Source: Streptococcus sanguinis (lineage in GTDB: Bacteria > Bacillota > Bacilli > Lactobacillales > Streptococcaceae). From it: 64,000 nucleotides of DNA. Under the pieces are notes generated by a model. It made no database searches. It had not been told where the DNA came from and saw only the letters and a list, made by a program, of their open reading frames with translations. A program made the translations under genes and the position numbers. The DNA lies in the NCBI RefSeq assembly GCF_900635155.1, contig NZ_LR134002.1, forward strand, positions 186,001-250,000, written 5' to 3'. Positions 1 through 9,578 of this stretch are shown in pieces (position 1 is the first letter of the stretch; each line of letters begins with the position of its first letter).

Positions 1-1
1 T

Positions 2-274
2 GCTGAGGACGAAGCGATGGCGGCTGATTACTTTGAAAAACTGAAAAAAGGCGATGCAAAGACTGGTAAGGACGGCATTTCCTATAAGGAAGTTTTTAAG
101 GAATATGGCAGTCCGAGGAGTATCTATATTCGTGTAGATGAAGATTTCAGTGAGGATACTAGTCAAACCATTATGGAGGCGGCTTATGATGCTCCTAATG
201 ATGGTACTTATAGGTTGTTCTTCGTTCAGCAGGAGGATGGAAACTATCTTTTGTCCGCTACTGCCAATAAATAA
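2..274 (+). CDS. C-terminal end of a membrane-anchored repeat protein (cut by window edge)
   Basis: The reading frame is open from base 2, so the ATG at 17 is probably internal and this is the end of a longer gene. The visible part resembles the last domain of the next gene: both have a GDA-x-TG segment, then G-x-S-x-K-EV-x-KEY, and end with a QQEDG/RQENG-x-YLLS strand. That pattern is typical of small BLIP/SmpA-like domains that occur in tandem in streptococcal surface proteins. Function unknown. It lies 30 bp before a paralogue, so the two are probably co-transcribed. Confidence 0.7.
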   Translation, partial: AEDEAMAADYFEKLKKGDAKTGKDGISYKEVFKEYGSPRSIYIRVDEDFSEDTSQTIMEAAYDAPNDGTYRLFFVQQEDGNYLLSATANK

Positions 275-304
275 AATAGAACTCAAATAATAAAAGGAGA
301 AACG

Positions 305-1318
305 ATGTCAGAACAAAATAAACCGCAGGAACAATCTTTAGAAGGATTAGCTCCCTATCCACAGCAACCCCAGTCATCAGACCCAGGACAATTTGCAGCT
401 AACTCAACAGAGGGGCAGCCTCTCCCAGTAGAAGGGGGCAGTCCTGAAATGCCGAATCCTAATCAAGATTTTGGTGTTCAGCAACCCATTTTTGATGCTC
501 CTCAGCAGCAGATGCCTCAGCAGGATAATTGGGGAAATCCTGCTTTTCAAAAAGAAATTCCTCAGGGATTTAATCCAGCTGGTCAGAACTTTACCGGACC
601 ACAGCAAGCTGCAAACTTCGCTGGCCAGCCAAGTCCAGAGCCAAAGAAAAATAGTACGGGCAAGCTGATAGGATTTTTAGGAATAGGTCTGGCAGCGGGA
701 CTATTATTAGGAGGTCTTGGCGGCTATTTCCTAAATGATTTTATGGGTGGTGGAAGTGTGCCAAGTCTGTCTCGAAAGGGACATCAAAGCGATGTTGCTT
801 CTTTTGTGGCTCCGTCAAAAGAGGATGTATATGAGTGGGAAGTGAAAGACCTTGAAAAGCTGAACATTGTTAGTGCGGATGATGAAGGATTGACCCCAGA
901 ACAAGTAGTCAAAGATTTTGGCTTGGCCAGCAGTGTGACGTTTCAGGAAGAAGGGCTCTCATTGTCTTGGTTACCTGACTCTAGTTATACCACTCTGACC
1001 TTTATGAAACACGAGGATGGCAGCTATCATCTTCAGGGTATGAGTATTATGCCCGGTAGTGACGACTATAATAAAAATGTATCTAGCCAGATTACAGAGA
1101 GCTTAAAGATGGGTGATGCGGAAACAGGCGAGGGCGGTTCTTCCTTTAAAGAAGTAATCAAGGAATACCCAGAATATCAACATATCTCAGTTTATGGGGA
1201 TGGTGAATCAGAGCCGAAGATGCTTATAAACTATGAAACTTCTTCAAATAAGGAGATAACTTTGACTTTTATCCGTCAGGAAAACGGACAGTACCTATTG
1301 AGTAATCTTTCTAAATAG
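305..1318 (+). CDS. Membrane-anchored protein with Pro/Gln-rich N-terminus and repeated BLIP/SmpA-like domains
   Basis: A 337-aa protein of unknown function. The first ~115 residues are low-complexity and rich in P, Q, N and G. A single Gly-rich membrane segment follows (about residues 120-145, GKLIGFLGIGLAAGLLLGG). The rest is extracellular, with two tandem domains: an E-Q-V-V-KDFG motif near residue 200 and a second G-SSFKEVIKEY motif near 280. N-in topology is inferred. The RBS is AAAGGAGA before ATG 305. It is a paralogue of the preceding fragment and of the four genes at 4.7-9.1 kb. The family resembles DUF3862/SmpA-type repeats; this is family-level resemblance only. Confidence 0.7.
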   Translation: MSEQNKPQEQSLEGLAPYPQQPQSSDPGQFAANSTEGQPLPVEGGSPEMPNPNQDFGVQQPIFDAPQQQMPQQDNWGNPAFQKEIPQGFNPAGQNFTGPQQAANFAGQPSPEPKKNSTGKLIGFLGIGLAAGLLLGGLGGYFLNDFMGGGSVPSLSRKGHQSDVASFVAPSKEDVYEWEVKDLEKLNIVSADDEGLTPEQVVKDFGLASSVTFQEEGLSLSWLPDSSYTTLTFMKHEDGSYHLQGMSIMPGSDDYNKNVSSQITESLKMGDAETGEGGSSFKEVIKEYPEYQHISVYGDGESEPKMLINYETSSNKEITLTFIRQENGQYLLSNLSK

Positions 1319-1610
1319 AATAAATGAATAGGAGTGCTTATCTTACAGCTGGTTGAGGCTTGTAGATCTGCGCTCTTTTTGTGACTCCAAGAAATTCGTA
1401 GTCAATTAATCTATCCTTGGCTTGTTGACCCTTGAACAGCAGCAGTTTTCCTTTCCCTGATTATATGTTACAATCGGAGGAGATGTAGCAGTATTATGCT
1501 AGACTTTCATCTAGCTGCTAGAAACTCAATTAGCTCAGTTTTTTTAGATGTGATTGCTATTCTTGTGATGGTTTTGAAAAACGAAAGACCAAGATTGGAA
1601 AGGAGTCCTG

Positions 1611-2288
1611 ATGAAGTTATTGTTGGTGGAAGATGAAGCGGATCTAAATCGCAGTTTGACCAAGCTTCTCAAGAAAGAGCATTTTAGTGTGGACAGTGCT
1701 TTTGATGGAGAGGAAGCTCTGGAATTTTTGGAAATGGTGGACTATGACTTAATCATTCTAGATATTATGATGCCTCGTATGGACGGCTTTGCCTTTCTGG
1801 AGAAGATCCGTCAGGCTGGAAAGCAAGTCATTGTCTTGGTCCTGACTGCCCGTGACAGCTTGGAAGATAAGATTAGGGGCTTGGACTTGGGGGCAGATGA
1901 TTATCTGGTCAAGCCTTTTGAGTTTGAAGAACTCTTGGCGCGGCTGCGGGCTCTTTTGCGGCGACAGCAACGTGAGCTGGTCAACCAGAAGATTGATCTA
2001 GGAGATGTCATCTTGGATCTGACTAAAAAAGCTGTCCTGAAAGATGATCAAGTCTTGGAGCTGACAGCCAAGGAATACGAAGTGCTGGAATACCTAGCTC
2101 GCAATCAAGATCATATTCTGTCGCGGGAGCAGATTCGAGACCATGTCTGGAATTTTGACTATGAAGGAGAATCCAATATTATTGATGTTCTGATTAAAAA
2201 TATTCGCCGCAAGATTGATCAGGACAAGAAGCAGTCCATTATTCACACCAAGAGGGGAGTAGGCTATGTTATCTGGAGCTCGGAATAA
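1611..2288 (+). CDS. OmpR/PhoB-family response regulator
   Basis: A 225-aa response regulator of full length. The receiver domain (residues 1-115) shows the acidic pocket EDE near the N-terminus, the phospho-acceptor Asp at about residue 51 in LIILDIMMPRMDG, and the Lys in LVKPF. A winged-helix DNA-binding domain follows (residues ~125-225), with LTAKEYEVLEYLARN and the terminal GVGYVIW strand. The RBS is AAAGGAG. The gene overlaps the downstream sensor kinase by 23 nt, so the two are translationally coupled. The target regulon is not evident, but the adjacent PepSY gene and the repeat-protein cluster are candidates. I cannot assign it to a named streptococcal system. Confidence 0.92.
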   Translation: MKLLLVEDEADLNRSLTKLLKKEHFSVDSAFDGEEALEFLEMVDYDLIILDIMMPRMDGFAFLEKIRQAGKQVIVLVLTARDSLEDKIRGLDLGADDYLVKPFEFEELLARLRALLRRQQRELVNQKIDLGDVILDLTKKAVLKDDQVLELTAKEYEVLEYLARNQDHILSREQIRDHVWNFDYEGESNIIDVLIKNIRRKIDQDKKQSIIHTKRGVGYVIWSSE

Positions 2289-3606
2289 GGAGAAAAAAGG
2301 CAGCATTGTTCTACGCATTACTCTTTGGTACAGCAGTTTTCTCTTTGTCTTTATTCTAGTGCTGCTGGGTCTGGCCTTTCTGTTATCCAGCAATCTGGCA
2401 GATGCAGCAGCCAAGCGGGAGCTGATTGAGTCAGCCACGGAAATAAGCCAGCAGCCCAGTGAGTACGAGGCTATGGATGATGGAATTTTTTATTCAATCT
2501 ATGATAGTTCGGGAAACCTTGTCAGAAAAAGTCTGCCATCTGGCTTTGATGAGACTCTTCCTTTTAACCAATCTGTTGTAACGACGGCGACAGTTGATCA
2601 AAAGACCTATCTCTATTTTGACATTGAGATGAAAAATGGCGGTCAGTGGCTACGGGCGGTAACTCTGAGCAGTCATAGTAATCATGAATGGATTGATTAT
2701 TTGACGTCCCTGGTCTTCATTTCCCCATTTCTATTAATCTTGATTATTGCTGGTGGTTGCTGGATTCTCAAAAAAGCCCTGAGGCCGGTAGATCAGCTAT
2801 CTCAGACGGCATTAGAAATTCGCGAGAGCGGAGACTTTTCCAAGCGGCTGGCTCTGAAAGATAAGGATGATGAGCTGCATCGTCTGGGAAAGGCTTTTAA
2901 TCTCATGCTGGATTCGCTGGAGACTTCCTTCCAGCGGGAAAAGCAGTTTAACCATGATGTCTCTCATGAGCTGCGGACACCGGTGGCGGTTGTTCTATCG
3001 GAGAGTGAGTATGGCCTTCGTTATGCAGAAAATCTGGATGAATCCAAGGAATCTTTTGAAATCATAAACCGTCAGACCAAGCGCATGAAGGAGATGATTA
3101 GCCATATCTTGGATCTGTCCAGGCTTGAGAATCAGCCAGCTCTCGTCAAAAAATCCCTGTCTCTGTCTGACTTACTGACGGATAAGATGACAGACTTCCA
3201 GAAGCTAAGTCAGGAGCGTGGGCTTGTTTTAGAAGCTTCCATAGATGAGGATTGCTGGATTGTTGCTGATGAGCTTCTGCTTCACCGTCTCTTGGATAAT
3301 CTGATTAGCAATGCCTTGAAATTTACGAAGGACCGCATTGAGCTTTCCTTACGTAAGCTAGATGGCGTTTGTCAGCTGACGGTGGCGGATAATGGTGCTG
3401 GTATTGCTCCGTCTGAGGCCGATAAAATCTGGAATCGGTTTTATCAAGTTGACCAAGCCAGAAATAAAAACAGCCGAGAGGGAAGTGGCTTGGGACTAGC
3501 CTTGGTTCGAAAAATCGCTGATTTGCATCAGGTTCAGATAGAGCTGGTATCAGAGCTTGGCCAGGGAAGTCGCTTTATCCTGACTTTCCAGCTGGAGAAG
3601 AAATAA
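2266..3606 (+). CDS. Sensor histidine kinase, partner of the upstream response regulator
   Basis: A 446-aa membrane kinase. TM1 lies near residues 17-40 and TM2 near 142-165, enclosing a short extracellular sensor domain of about 100 aa. A HAMP segment (~166-220) precedes the H-box NHDVSHELRTP (His about residue 234). The ATPase domain has the N box (DNLISNALKF), G1 (DNGAGI), F box (RFYQVD) and G2 (GSGLGLAL). All catalytic motifs are present, so it should be active. ATG 2266 lies inside the end of the regulator gene, after a GAGGGGAG ribosome site. The gene is followed by about 200 bp of noncoding DNA and a secreted PepSY protein. Confidence 0.92.
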   Translation: MLSGARNKEKKGSIVLRITLWYSSFLFVFILVLLGLAFLLSSNLADAAAKRELIESATEISQQPSEYEAMDDGIFYSIYDSSGNLVRKSLPSGFDETLPFNQSVVTTATVDQKTYLYFDIEMKNGGQWLRAVTLSSHSNHEWIDYLTSLVFISPFLLILIIAGGCWILKKALRPVDQLSQTALEIRESGDFSKRLALKDKDDELHRLGKAFNLMLDSLETSFQREKQFNHDVSHELRTPVAVVLSESEYGLRYAENLDESKESFEIINRQTKRMKEMISHILDLSRLENQPALVKKSLSLSDLLTDKMTDFQKLSQERGLVLEASIDEDCWIVADELLLHRLLDNLISNALKFTKDRIELSLRKLDGVCQLTVADNGAGIAPSEADKIWNRFYQVDQARNKNSREGSGLGLALVRKIADLHQVQIELVSELGQGSRFILTFQLEKK

Positions 3607-3812
3607 AAGATTTTTCGAATTATTTTTTAATTTTCCTCAAAATTCATTTTAGATTCATTTAGTCCTTGTACAATATAAGTATCAAATGAATAACATTTGA
3701 TAGCTCTCCCCTTTGAAATGAAAAGAATGGTCTAGGATGCATTAACTGGAACGGTGTTTTCCTCGCCTGATTTTGATTTCTAGGGTCAAGTTTTAGAAAG
3801 GAAGGACGAGCC

Positions 3813-4352
3813 ATGAAAAAACTAAAAGGAATCTTATTAGCCGGTTTGGCAGTAGGAATTTTAGCAGGTGGAGCAGCAACTGTTGTTTCAGCGGATTCGT
3901 ATAAGCAAGCTACTCGGATTCAGGCAGCAACCGTAACTCTTTCAGACGCTAAGGCGATTGCCTTGCAGACAGCTGGTTCAGGGAAAGTCGTTTCTATTGA
4001 TTTAGACGGAAATAAAGCTGGTGCTGTATACTATGATGTAACGGTATTGGACGGCTTTACAGAAAAAGAGTACAAGATTGATGCTCGAACAGGAAGCATT
4101 CTCAAAGCCAAGGAAGAGCCAATTGATGACAATGAGGACATGCAACTGACTCAGACTAATGTGCAATTGACCTTTGAAGATGCTGAGAAGATCTTGCAGC
4201 AAAAATATCCTCAAGCCCATGTTTATGACGAAGAGCTGGATATTTGGAGCGGTCAGGTAGTCTACAAGGTAGAAGCTCTGAACGGTACGCAAAAGATCAA
4301 AATGACCATTGATGCCAACAGTGGGAACATTTTGAACGAAAGAATTAAATAA
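3813..4352 (+). CDS. Secreted protein with two PepSY domains
   Basis: A 179-aa exported protein. The signal peptide spans residues 1-~27 (KKLKG, a hydrophobic stretch, then VVSADS). Two PepSY-type units follow, each with 'A-x-x-I-A' then a V-x-Y-x-V strand and ending in an 'IDA-x-SG-x-IL' motif (KIDARTGSILK near residue 90; TIDANSGNILN near 172). PepSY domains often inhibit proteases or sense the envelope. Its position just after an OmpR/kinase pair suggests it is a target or accessory of that system, which is inference. The RBS is GAAAGGAAGGA. A strong terminator follows. Confidence 0.8.
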   Translation: MKKLKGILLAGLAVGILAGGAATVVSADSYKQATRIQAATVTLSDAKAIALQTAGSGKVVSIDLDGNKAGAVYYDVTVLDGFTEKEYKIDARTGSILKAKEEPIDDNEDMQLTQTNVQLTFEDAEKILQQKYPQAHVYDEELDIWSGQVVYKVEALNGTQKIKMTIDANSGNILNERIK

Positions 4353-4386
4353 TATCGTTGGTATATAGTTTGGAATTGCTTTGTTG

Positions 4387-4413
4387 GGCACGAACGAGAG
4401 TTCGTGCCTTTTT
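4387..4413 (+). terminator. Intrinsic terminator after PepSY gene
   Basis: A perfect 9-bp stem (GGCACGAAC / GTTCGTGCC) with GAGA loop, followed by five T. It ends the PepSY transcript. Confidence 0.9.
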
Positions 4414-4745
4414 CCTTGTAGATTTAGAGCTAAACCTGTTCAAAATATGATATACTGGAACAAGACTGTCTTAGCGAAGAACTGCCTTTTCAGAGTCTTT
4501 AGGGAAAGTCTGAACTAAGATGTTAAAGGGACTATTCATTTTAAGTCTCATATCAGTTATTTTATTGCAAAATAATCTAAAGAGTAAATGATATTTTAAA
4601 AAAGTTATTGATACAGATATAGTATTTTTAGCTTATTGAAGAAAGAGAAGTTAGTGTCTGTCTTTCCGAGTAGTTCTATCGAAATGAATGACAAATGCTA
4701 TCTTATTAATGCTGATTAGTTAAAAAAATATGATTGGGAGAATAT
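4414..4745. other. Intergenic region, 332 bp, no gene seen
   Basis: AT-rich stretch between the PepSY terminator and the first gene of the four-paralogue cluster. I see only short open frames without ribosome sites. A -10-like TATACT lies near 4450, but no convincing promoter pair could be fixed. Confidence 0.4.
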
Positions 4746-5990
4746 ATGGAAAAAAGAAATCTGGAAGCCTTAAGACGGGAACATAAATCAAAATTTAACA
4801 AGGTTCAGCCTAAAAGAGGGGGCGTCAATCATTCTGTATCCCCATCCAAAAAATCTGTAGAAAACATTGAGTACAATGAACCCTCTTCTAATACAGCAAT
4901 TAATGTAAGCGACAAAGATAGTGGAGCTCAGTTAAGCTATCAGGATGTTTCAGAGACTCCAGACGGTTTGAGAACTGAAACAGAGATTAAACGAGTTTCA
5001 ACGGCTGAGTCAGATGACTTCTTGTACCTGAGGCGGAGGGAGTTATCTCGCCTTATTTTTGCTTTAGAATCCTTGAAATCTAAGAAGAAAGAATCACTCT
5101 ATTTTAAGGATGAAACTAATCGTCCAGACTCAGAACTTGTATCTGAAGCAGAAGAGTATGAGCTGCGTCCGAGATTTAGTGCTGAGGAGCTCGCTAAAAA
5201 AGAAGAGAATGAGGCTTTTTGGAAGGAAAATTCGGAGACTTCATCTGATAGTTCTATGGGTTGGAAACTTATGTGGGCGTTTTTTATGTTACTCATAGGA
5301 CTAGGAGCTGCAGGGCTAGTTTCCAATCCGAGCTCTAAAACAAATAATATTTATAATGATTCTTTTGATATTTATCAGGGGGGAACGTCATCTAACAGCG
5401 AAAAGGATTTAACTTCTACTAATCGTTCAGAATTGATTGCTGGAGAAGACTATCAGTTCCATATCACTTATGATGATATCGCACTTTTGTTTGCGGATTT
5501 TAAAGGAACTGCCTCTCGTTTAACAGCAGATGAAGTGGTTGCTAAGTTAGGAAAAGCGAAATCTGGGAGAGAACATAATTATGATAATCAAATAATAACA
5601 CTGAATTTAGATTATCCTGATGCAGGATCAAATGCTTCGGTTTCAATTTCTTTTTCTAGTTACGGTAGTGTGGGAACGCCTAAATTAGATTCTCTGTTTA
5701 GTCATCATCTTAGCAGCAACAGTTTGCCAAATCGAAATTCTCAATTAACTCGTCAAGATTTTTCTGGTATAGAGAAAGGAAAATCCTACCAAGAAGTTGT
5801 CGGTCAATTGGGATTGCCAGATAGTCTTTCTATCTATACAAATTACATATCTTCTAGCAAAGTGTCTATTAGTTACCAGTTATCTGATGGACAAATAGTT
5901 AATCTTTCTTTTGAAGTCTCTGATTCTCAAGATTATATATTAGAAAAAAGTCCTGACTTAGAGGATGGAGTAGGAGAAACAAACACTTAG
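4746..5990 (+). CDS. Membrane-anchored tandem-repeat protein, paralogue 1 of 4
   Basis: A 414-aa protein beginning MEKRNLEALRREHKSKF, a charged N-terminal tag shared with the next two genes. A long hydrophilic, probably cytoplasmic region precedes one TM helix (about residues 177-195, WAFFMLLIGLGAAGLV). Outside are two repeats: one with a DEVVAKLGKAKSG motif and one with GKSYQEVVGQLGLPDS. The start was set at ATG 4746 rather than the upstream ATG 4734 because GGGAG precedes it. Repeated motifs of this kind occur in BLIP/SmpA-like domains. The function is unknown; a surface role is inferred from topology. Confidence 0.7.
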   Translation: MEKRNLEALRREHKSKFNKVQPKRGGVNHSVSPSKKSVENIEYNEPSSNTAINVSDKDSGAQLSYQDVSETPDGLRTETEIKRVSTAESDDFLYLRRRELSRLIFALESLKSKKKESLYFKDETNRPDSELVSEAEEYELRPRFSAEELAKKEENEAFWKENSETSSDSSMGWKLMWAFFMLLIGLGAAGLVSNPSSKTNNIYNDSFDIYQGGTSSNSEKDLTSTNRSELIAGEDYQFHITYDDIALLFADFKGTASRLTADEVVAKLGKAKSGREHNYDNQIITLNLDYPDAGSNASVSISFSSYGSVGTPKLDSLFSHHLSSNSLPNRNSQLTRQDFSGIEKGKSYQEVVGQLGLPDSLSIYTNYISSSKVSISYQLSDGQIVNLSFEVSDSQDYILEKSPDLEDGVGETNT

Positions 5991-6062
5991 TGCTTGATGT
6001 AGAAGCTAATTTTGTTCAAGGTGCTAAAAGCATAGAGTTTAAAAAATACAATAGGAGAATGG

Positions 6063-7046
6063 ATGAAAAAAAGAGATTTAGAGTCATTGAGACAACAGCA
6101 CAAGGCTAAATTTACAGGAGGTAAATCGGCGTCAGCTAAAAAAGAGCAGCGACAACCTCAAATAAGTCCTGATATTGATAAAACGAAAGAAGAATCACAA
6201 CAGTTACCAACAGGAGAGAAGAAACTCGAAACAAAAACTGATTGGAAGCAAGGGGAGTTTGTAGAGAAGAGGAGAAAAAATTTAAAGTGGGTCTGGACAA
6301 GCGGGTCAATTCTTTTAGTGATATTGGTGCTTATTCCTATTTTTCGATATGTTTCTTCAAATAAGGGAAGTCAGGAACGCAACACCTATCAATCTAGTTG
6401 GTCCTCTAGTAAGGAAAGTGAGAGTTACTCTTTTTCGGAAACATCATCTCGCTCATGGGAGGTTCCTGAGGATGAGACTTCTCAAGAAGCGACAGCTTAT
6501 GTTGATAAGAAAGCAGCTAACTTCGCTTGGACATTTGATGATATCTTAGCTCTTCAAGTCTATTCATCTGAACAGCAAGGAAGTGGACAAGACGCTCCAA
6601 CTGCCGAAGAAATTATCGAACGGTTTGGGAAAGCAACTTCTGGAGGAGAAAGCAATAACGGTAGCGACGATACACTTTATCTTTTTTATAGTGAATCGAG
6701 TGGACAACAAACAGCTAGTCTTTTGTTAAAAAAAATTGACGGCAAGTACCGACTGAGCACAATTCGTGGTAACCAACTGAGCAGTTCGCTTTACTCAAGT
6801 GGCTCAGAAACGCTGACTGAAGCAGATTTCCAGGACTTGAAAGCAGACGAATTTGGACAAGGTGCCCACATTCAAGATGTGGTGTCGCGTTTTGGTTTGC
6901 CACAAGTTATCAACAAGTCTGTAGACTATAAAGACAGAACGATTGTCTATCTCAAATATAAGCTGACGAATAAAAGCTATCTTTACTTAGACTTTGCCTT
7001 ATCAAAGACAGGAGATTATCGACTGACTCGGAAGTATGTTTATTGA
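6063..7046 (+). CDS. Membrane-anchored tandem-repeat protein, paralogue 2 of 4
   Basis: A 327-aa paralogue of the preceding gene. It starts MKKRDLESLRQQHKAKF after an AGGAGAATGG ribosome site. A basic cytoplasmic tail leads to one TM helix (about residues 80-97, SGSILLVILVLIPIFRYV), a Ser-rich linker and two repeats: WTFDDILAL ... EEIIERFGKATSG and DVVSRFGLPQV. The aromatic-acidic segment before each repeat (FAWTFDDI) recurs in the next gene as FDWTYEDI. Probably a surface-exposed protein in an operon of tandem duplicates. No enzymatic motif is visible. Confidence 0.7.
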   Translation: MKKRDLESLRQQHKAKFTGGKSASAKKEQRQPQISPDIDKTKEESQQLPTGEKKLETKTDWKQGEFVEKRRKNLKWVWTSGSILLVILVLIPIFRYVSSNKGSQERNTYQSSWSSSKESESYSFSETSSRSWEVPEDETSQEATAYVDKKAANFAWTFDDILALQVYSSEQQGSGQDAPTAEEIIERFGKATSGGESNNGSDDTLYLFYSESSGQQTASLLLKKIDGKYRLSTIRGNQLSSSLYSSGSETLTEADFQDLKADEFGQGAHIQDVVSRFGLPQVINKSVDYKDRTIVYLKYKLTNKSYLYLDFALSKTGDYRLTRKYVY

Positions 7047-7118
7047 TAAGAAGATTCTTATTCTATGGTTTAGAATTATTTGTTTGGGGATGATAGTTGG
7101 TTCATAAAGGAGAGAAGG

Positions 7119-8009
7119 ATGGCAAGAAAAGACTGGGAGAGTCTGCGTCAGAAGCGTCAAACTAAATTTCAACAGGGTCAGAAGAGAGCAGGAAAAGTTC
7201 AAGGAGAACAGAATCTAGCTATTACTGAAGCAGAGTACCAAGAATTTGCGAAGAATAGGGTGGAAAACAAGAGCTCTACTACGGTTGAGAGAGACAGGAA
7301 AGGAATTCTTGGACGTAAGCTTTTTAATAAACAAGTGCTGTGGTTATCAGTAGGTTTCTTGTCCATCCTCTTGCTTTTATCAGTTCCTTATTTGGTGGAA
7401 CGGTTTGAATATTTCTTATCCCCTCAGAGAGTATTGGACGAATATGTGGATAAGGGGAACAATCATTTTGACTGGACTTATGAGGATATTAGCCAGCTTC
7501 AACTACAGAAAACAAGTGCTGTTGATGAGCGAAGCGGGTCTGGACTAACACCCAAGGATATTGTTAAGAAATTTGGTAAAGCGCAGTCAGGTAATCTAGC
7601 TCCTTTCCTGAATCAGACTGATGGGCGCATGAGTCTTTTCTATTCTCGAGAAGAACCGCGGCAGCGTTTGTCTTTCTACTTTGAAAAAATAAATAATGAA
7701 TATCAATTGTCAGGTATTTATTCTTATAATCTTGCTAGTTCGCAGCATGTTCAAAGCCGAACGGATCTAAAAGAGGAAGATTTTGAACATCTTGTTCTTG
7801 GTAAAGAGTTTCAAAACGAAGATGGAACTAGCTATCAGGAAATTTTAGAGAAGTTTGGTCTATCAAAATACATAGAAATTGATTCCGGTGGCGAGAGTGG
7901 TCAAAAGCTGAATGTTTTATATAAGTTGGAGGATGGGAAATATGTAAGTCTCTGGTTTACCGTTTCTCAGGCCGGTGACTATCTTCTTTACGAAAAACAT
8001 ATCACCTGA
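7119..8009 (+). CDS. Membrane-anchored tandem-repeat protein, paralogue 3 of 4
   Basis: A 296-aa paralogue. ATG 7119 is chosen because AAGGAGAGAAGG directly precedes it and the protein then starts MARKDWESLRQKRQTKF like its neighbours. An in-frame ATG at 7080 lacks a ribosome site. One TM helix lies near residues 80-100 (VLWLSVGFLSILLLLSVPYL). Two repeats follow: FDWTYEDISQL ... KDIVKKFGKAQSG and SYQEILEKFGLSKY. Function unknown. Its length and layout match paralogue 2, which supports local duplication. Confidence 0.7.
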   Translation: MARKDWESLRQKRQTKFQQGQKRAGKVQGEQNLAITEAEYQEFAKNRVENKSSTTVERDRKGILGRKLFNKQVLWLSVGFLSILLLLSVPYLVERFEYFLSPQRVLDEYVDKGNNHFDWTYEDISQLQLQKTSAVDERSGSGLTPKDIVKKFGKAQSGNLAPFLNQTDGRMSLFYSREEPRQRLSFYFEKINNEYQLSGIYSYNLASSQHVQSRTDLKEEDFEHLVLGKEFQNEDGTSYQEILEKFGLSKYIEIDSGGESGQKLNVLYKLEDGKYVSLWFTVSQAGDYLLYEKHIT

Positions 8010-8235
8010 TGTTAGCTATCTTGAGAGCTAAAAGTATCAGTAGGCAATGATTGAAGATGCTTATGAATATTCATTATTGGGGAAAACTGAAGCTATCTCT
8101 TACTGTGCGACCAAGGTTCATTTTATTGAATGGATAGTATTTGTCAGATTAAGAAAAAGTGGATAGACGATATTCTTTGTTTTGAAAAAATAATTGCTAG
8201 AAAAAAAGGAATTTGGTTTATTTAAGGAGAAGAGC

Positions 8236-9132
8236 ATGGGAAGAGGACGAAAAGTTCAACGGGAGTGGTCAAAGAAGCCAGGATTAAACAAGCAAGCAAC
8301 TAGTGTGTTCTCTGATAACAGTCCTCAAGGGGAAGTCTTTGAGGCTACAGCTAAAGAAAAACAGCAAAAAAAGTTGGCTGAGAATCGAAAATCTAAACTT
8401 ATATCAAGTTTAGGTCAGTCTAGATACGCCTCTTTGTTAGTAGTTTCTACAGGTCTAGTGCTAATTACTTGTTTTGCAATCCTTGTATCATATACGTGGC
8501 CAAGGTCTAAGCAAGCACGAAATCAATCATCGCTAGCCTCAACTAGCACAGTTCAGAATGAATCAGAAAACAAGATAAAGCAGCTGACTGAGGCAGATTC
8601 TGATCTTGTTGACGAGAATCGACAAATAGACTTTCAAATAGAAGATATACTCCAGATGGTAAAAACGATGAAAGAACCTAATGTATTTCCACAGGATATT
8701 GTCGCGAAGTATGGAAAAGCCAGTTCTGGTAGTATAGATAATCGCGTGAAAGGCAGCCAACTAGTAGATTTGACATATAAATTAATAGGAGAAAAAGGAG
8801 CTATTACCTTAAGGTTTAGGGATATTGAAGGTCGAACAGAGCTCTCAACGGTATACGTTAGACTATTCCGTGATGCTTGGGGACCAGTTACGAAATCGGT
8901 CGATGATTACCGAACCCTTATTCCTCAAGATAAGCAAGAAGGAGTGGAAGTAAAACAGGCCATAGCAGAACTGGGTATGCCTAAAACTATTTATGCTTCT
9001 AAACCAGTTAAGTGGCAAGTTGATTCACTTTTTCTTGAATATTCAACCACGGACAATATGACAGTTTCTTTGTTTTTTGACGAAGTGAATGGGCTTTACC
9101 GTCTGAAAAGTATGATGACAAGCACGGTCTGA
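8236..9132 (+). CDS. Membrane-anchored tandem-repeat protein, divergent paralogue 4 of 4
   Basis: A 298-aa protein starting MGRGRKVQREWSKKPG after AAGGAGAAGAGC; the in-frame ATG 8194 has no ribosome site. It has lost the LESLRQ tag but keeps the plan: a basic tail, one TM helix near residues 70-90 (YASLLVVSTGLVLITCFAILV), then two repeats (FQIEDILQM ... QDIVAKYGKASSG; VKQAIAELGMPKT). It is separated from paralogue 3 by 226 bp and so may have its own promoter. The most diverged member of the group; function unknown. Confidence 0.65.
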   Translation: MGRGRKVQREWSKKPGLNKQATSVFSDNSPQGEVFEATAKEKQQKKLAENRKSKLISSLGQSRYASLLVVSTGLVLITCFAILVSYTWPRSKQARNQSSLASTSTVQNESENKIKQLTEADSDLVDENRQIDFQIEDILQMVKTMKEPNVFPQDIVAKYGKASSGSIDNRVKGSQLVDLTYKLIGEKGAITLRFRDIEGRTELSTVYVRLFRDAWGPVTKSVDDYRTLIPQDKQEGVEVKQAIAELGMPKTIYASKPVKWQVDSLFLEYSTTDNMTVSLFFDEVNGLYRLKSMMTSTV

Positions 9133-9578
9133 GAAAATAGACTAGAAACGGCAGAATCTTCTTTAAAAATCAAGAGGCTGGCGAAAATAGAACTAAAAAA
9201 ATCCTGATGAGAGTATCAGAAAGGCATTGGGGAAGTGAAAGTCTAAGGAATAGATGGAACCAATCGCAATGGGTCTTATCACAATCGGGTATCTGGGAAG
9301 TCCTAAAACATTTGGAGCTTCCAAATACATATTGCAAAGTGGACATTAATCTGAGTCTATGTTAGATAGAATCTACTGTCATTTGGAATTTGAGGAGGAT
9401 AAAGATAGGAGACTTTATTTGAAAAATATCCAATCCTCTGAATAGGGAATAATAATATCGTCCTAAGAAAGTGCAAACTAAACACCGGAATTGTGTTATA
9501 ATAGATAAATATTAGATGGCTAGGAGAGAGTGTATCTTTCTCTAAATGAAGAAATAAAAAGAACAAAGAGGTAAAGCT
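9133..9578. other. Intergenic region upstream of dapH with a likely promoter
   Basis: About 446 bp without a convincing gene. Near its end lies GTGTTATAATAG (TATAAT around 9497-9502) with an extended TG, a plausible -10 for the dapH operon. The rest has no clear repeats or conserved frames. Confidence 0.5.
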
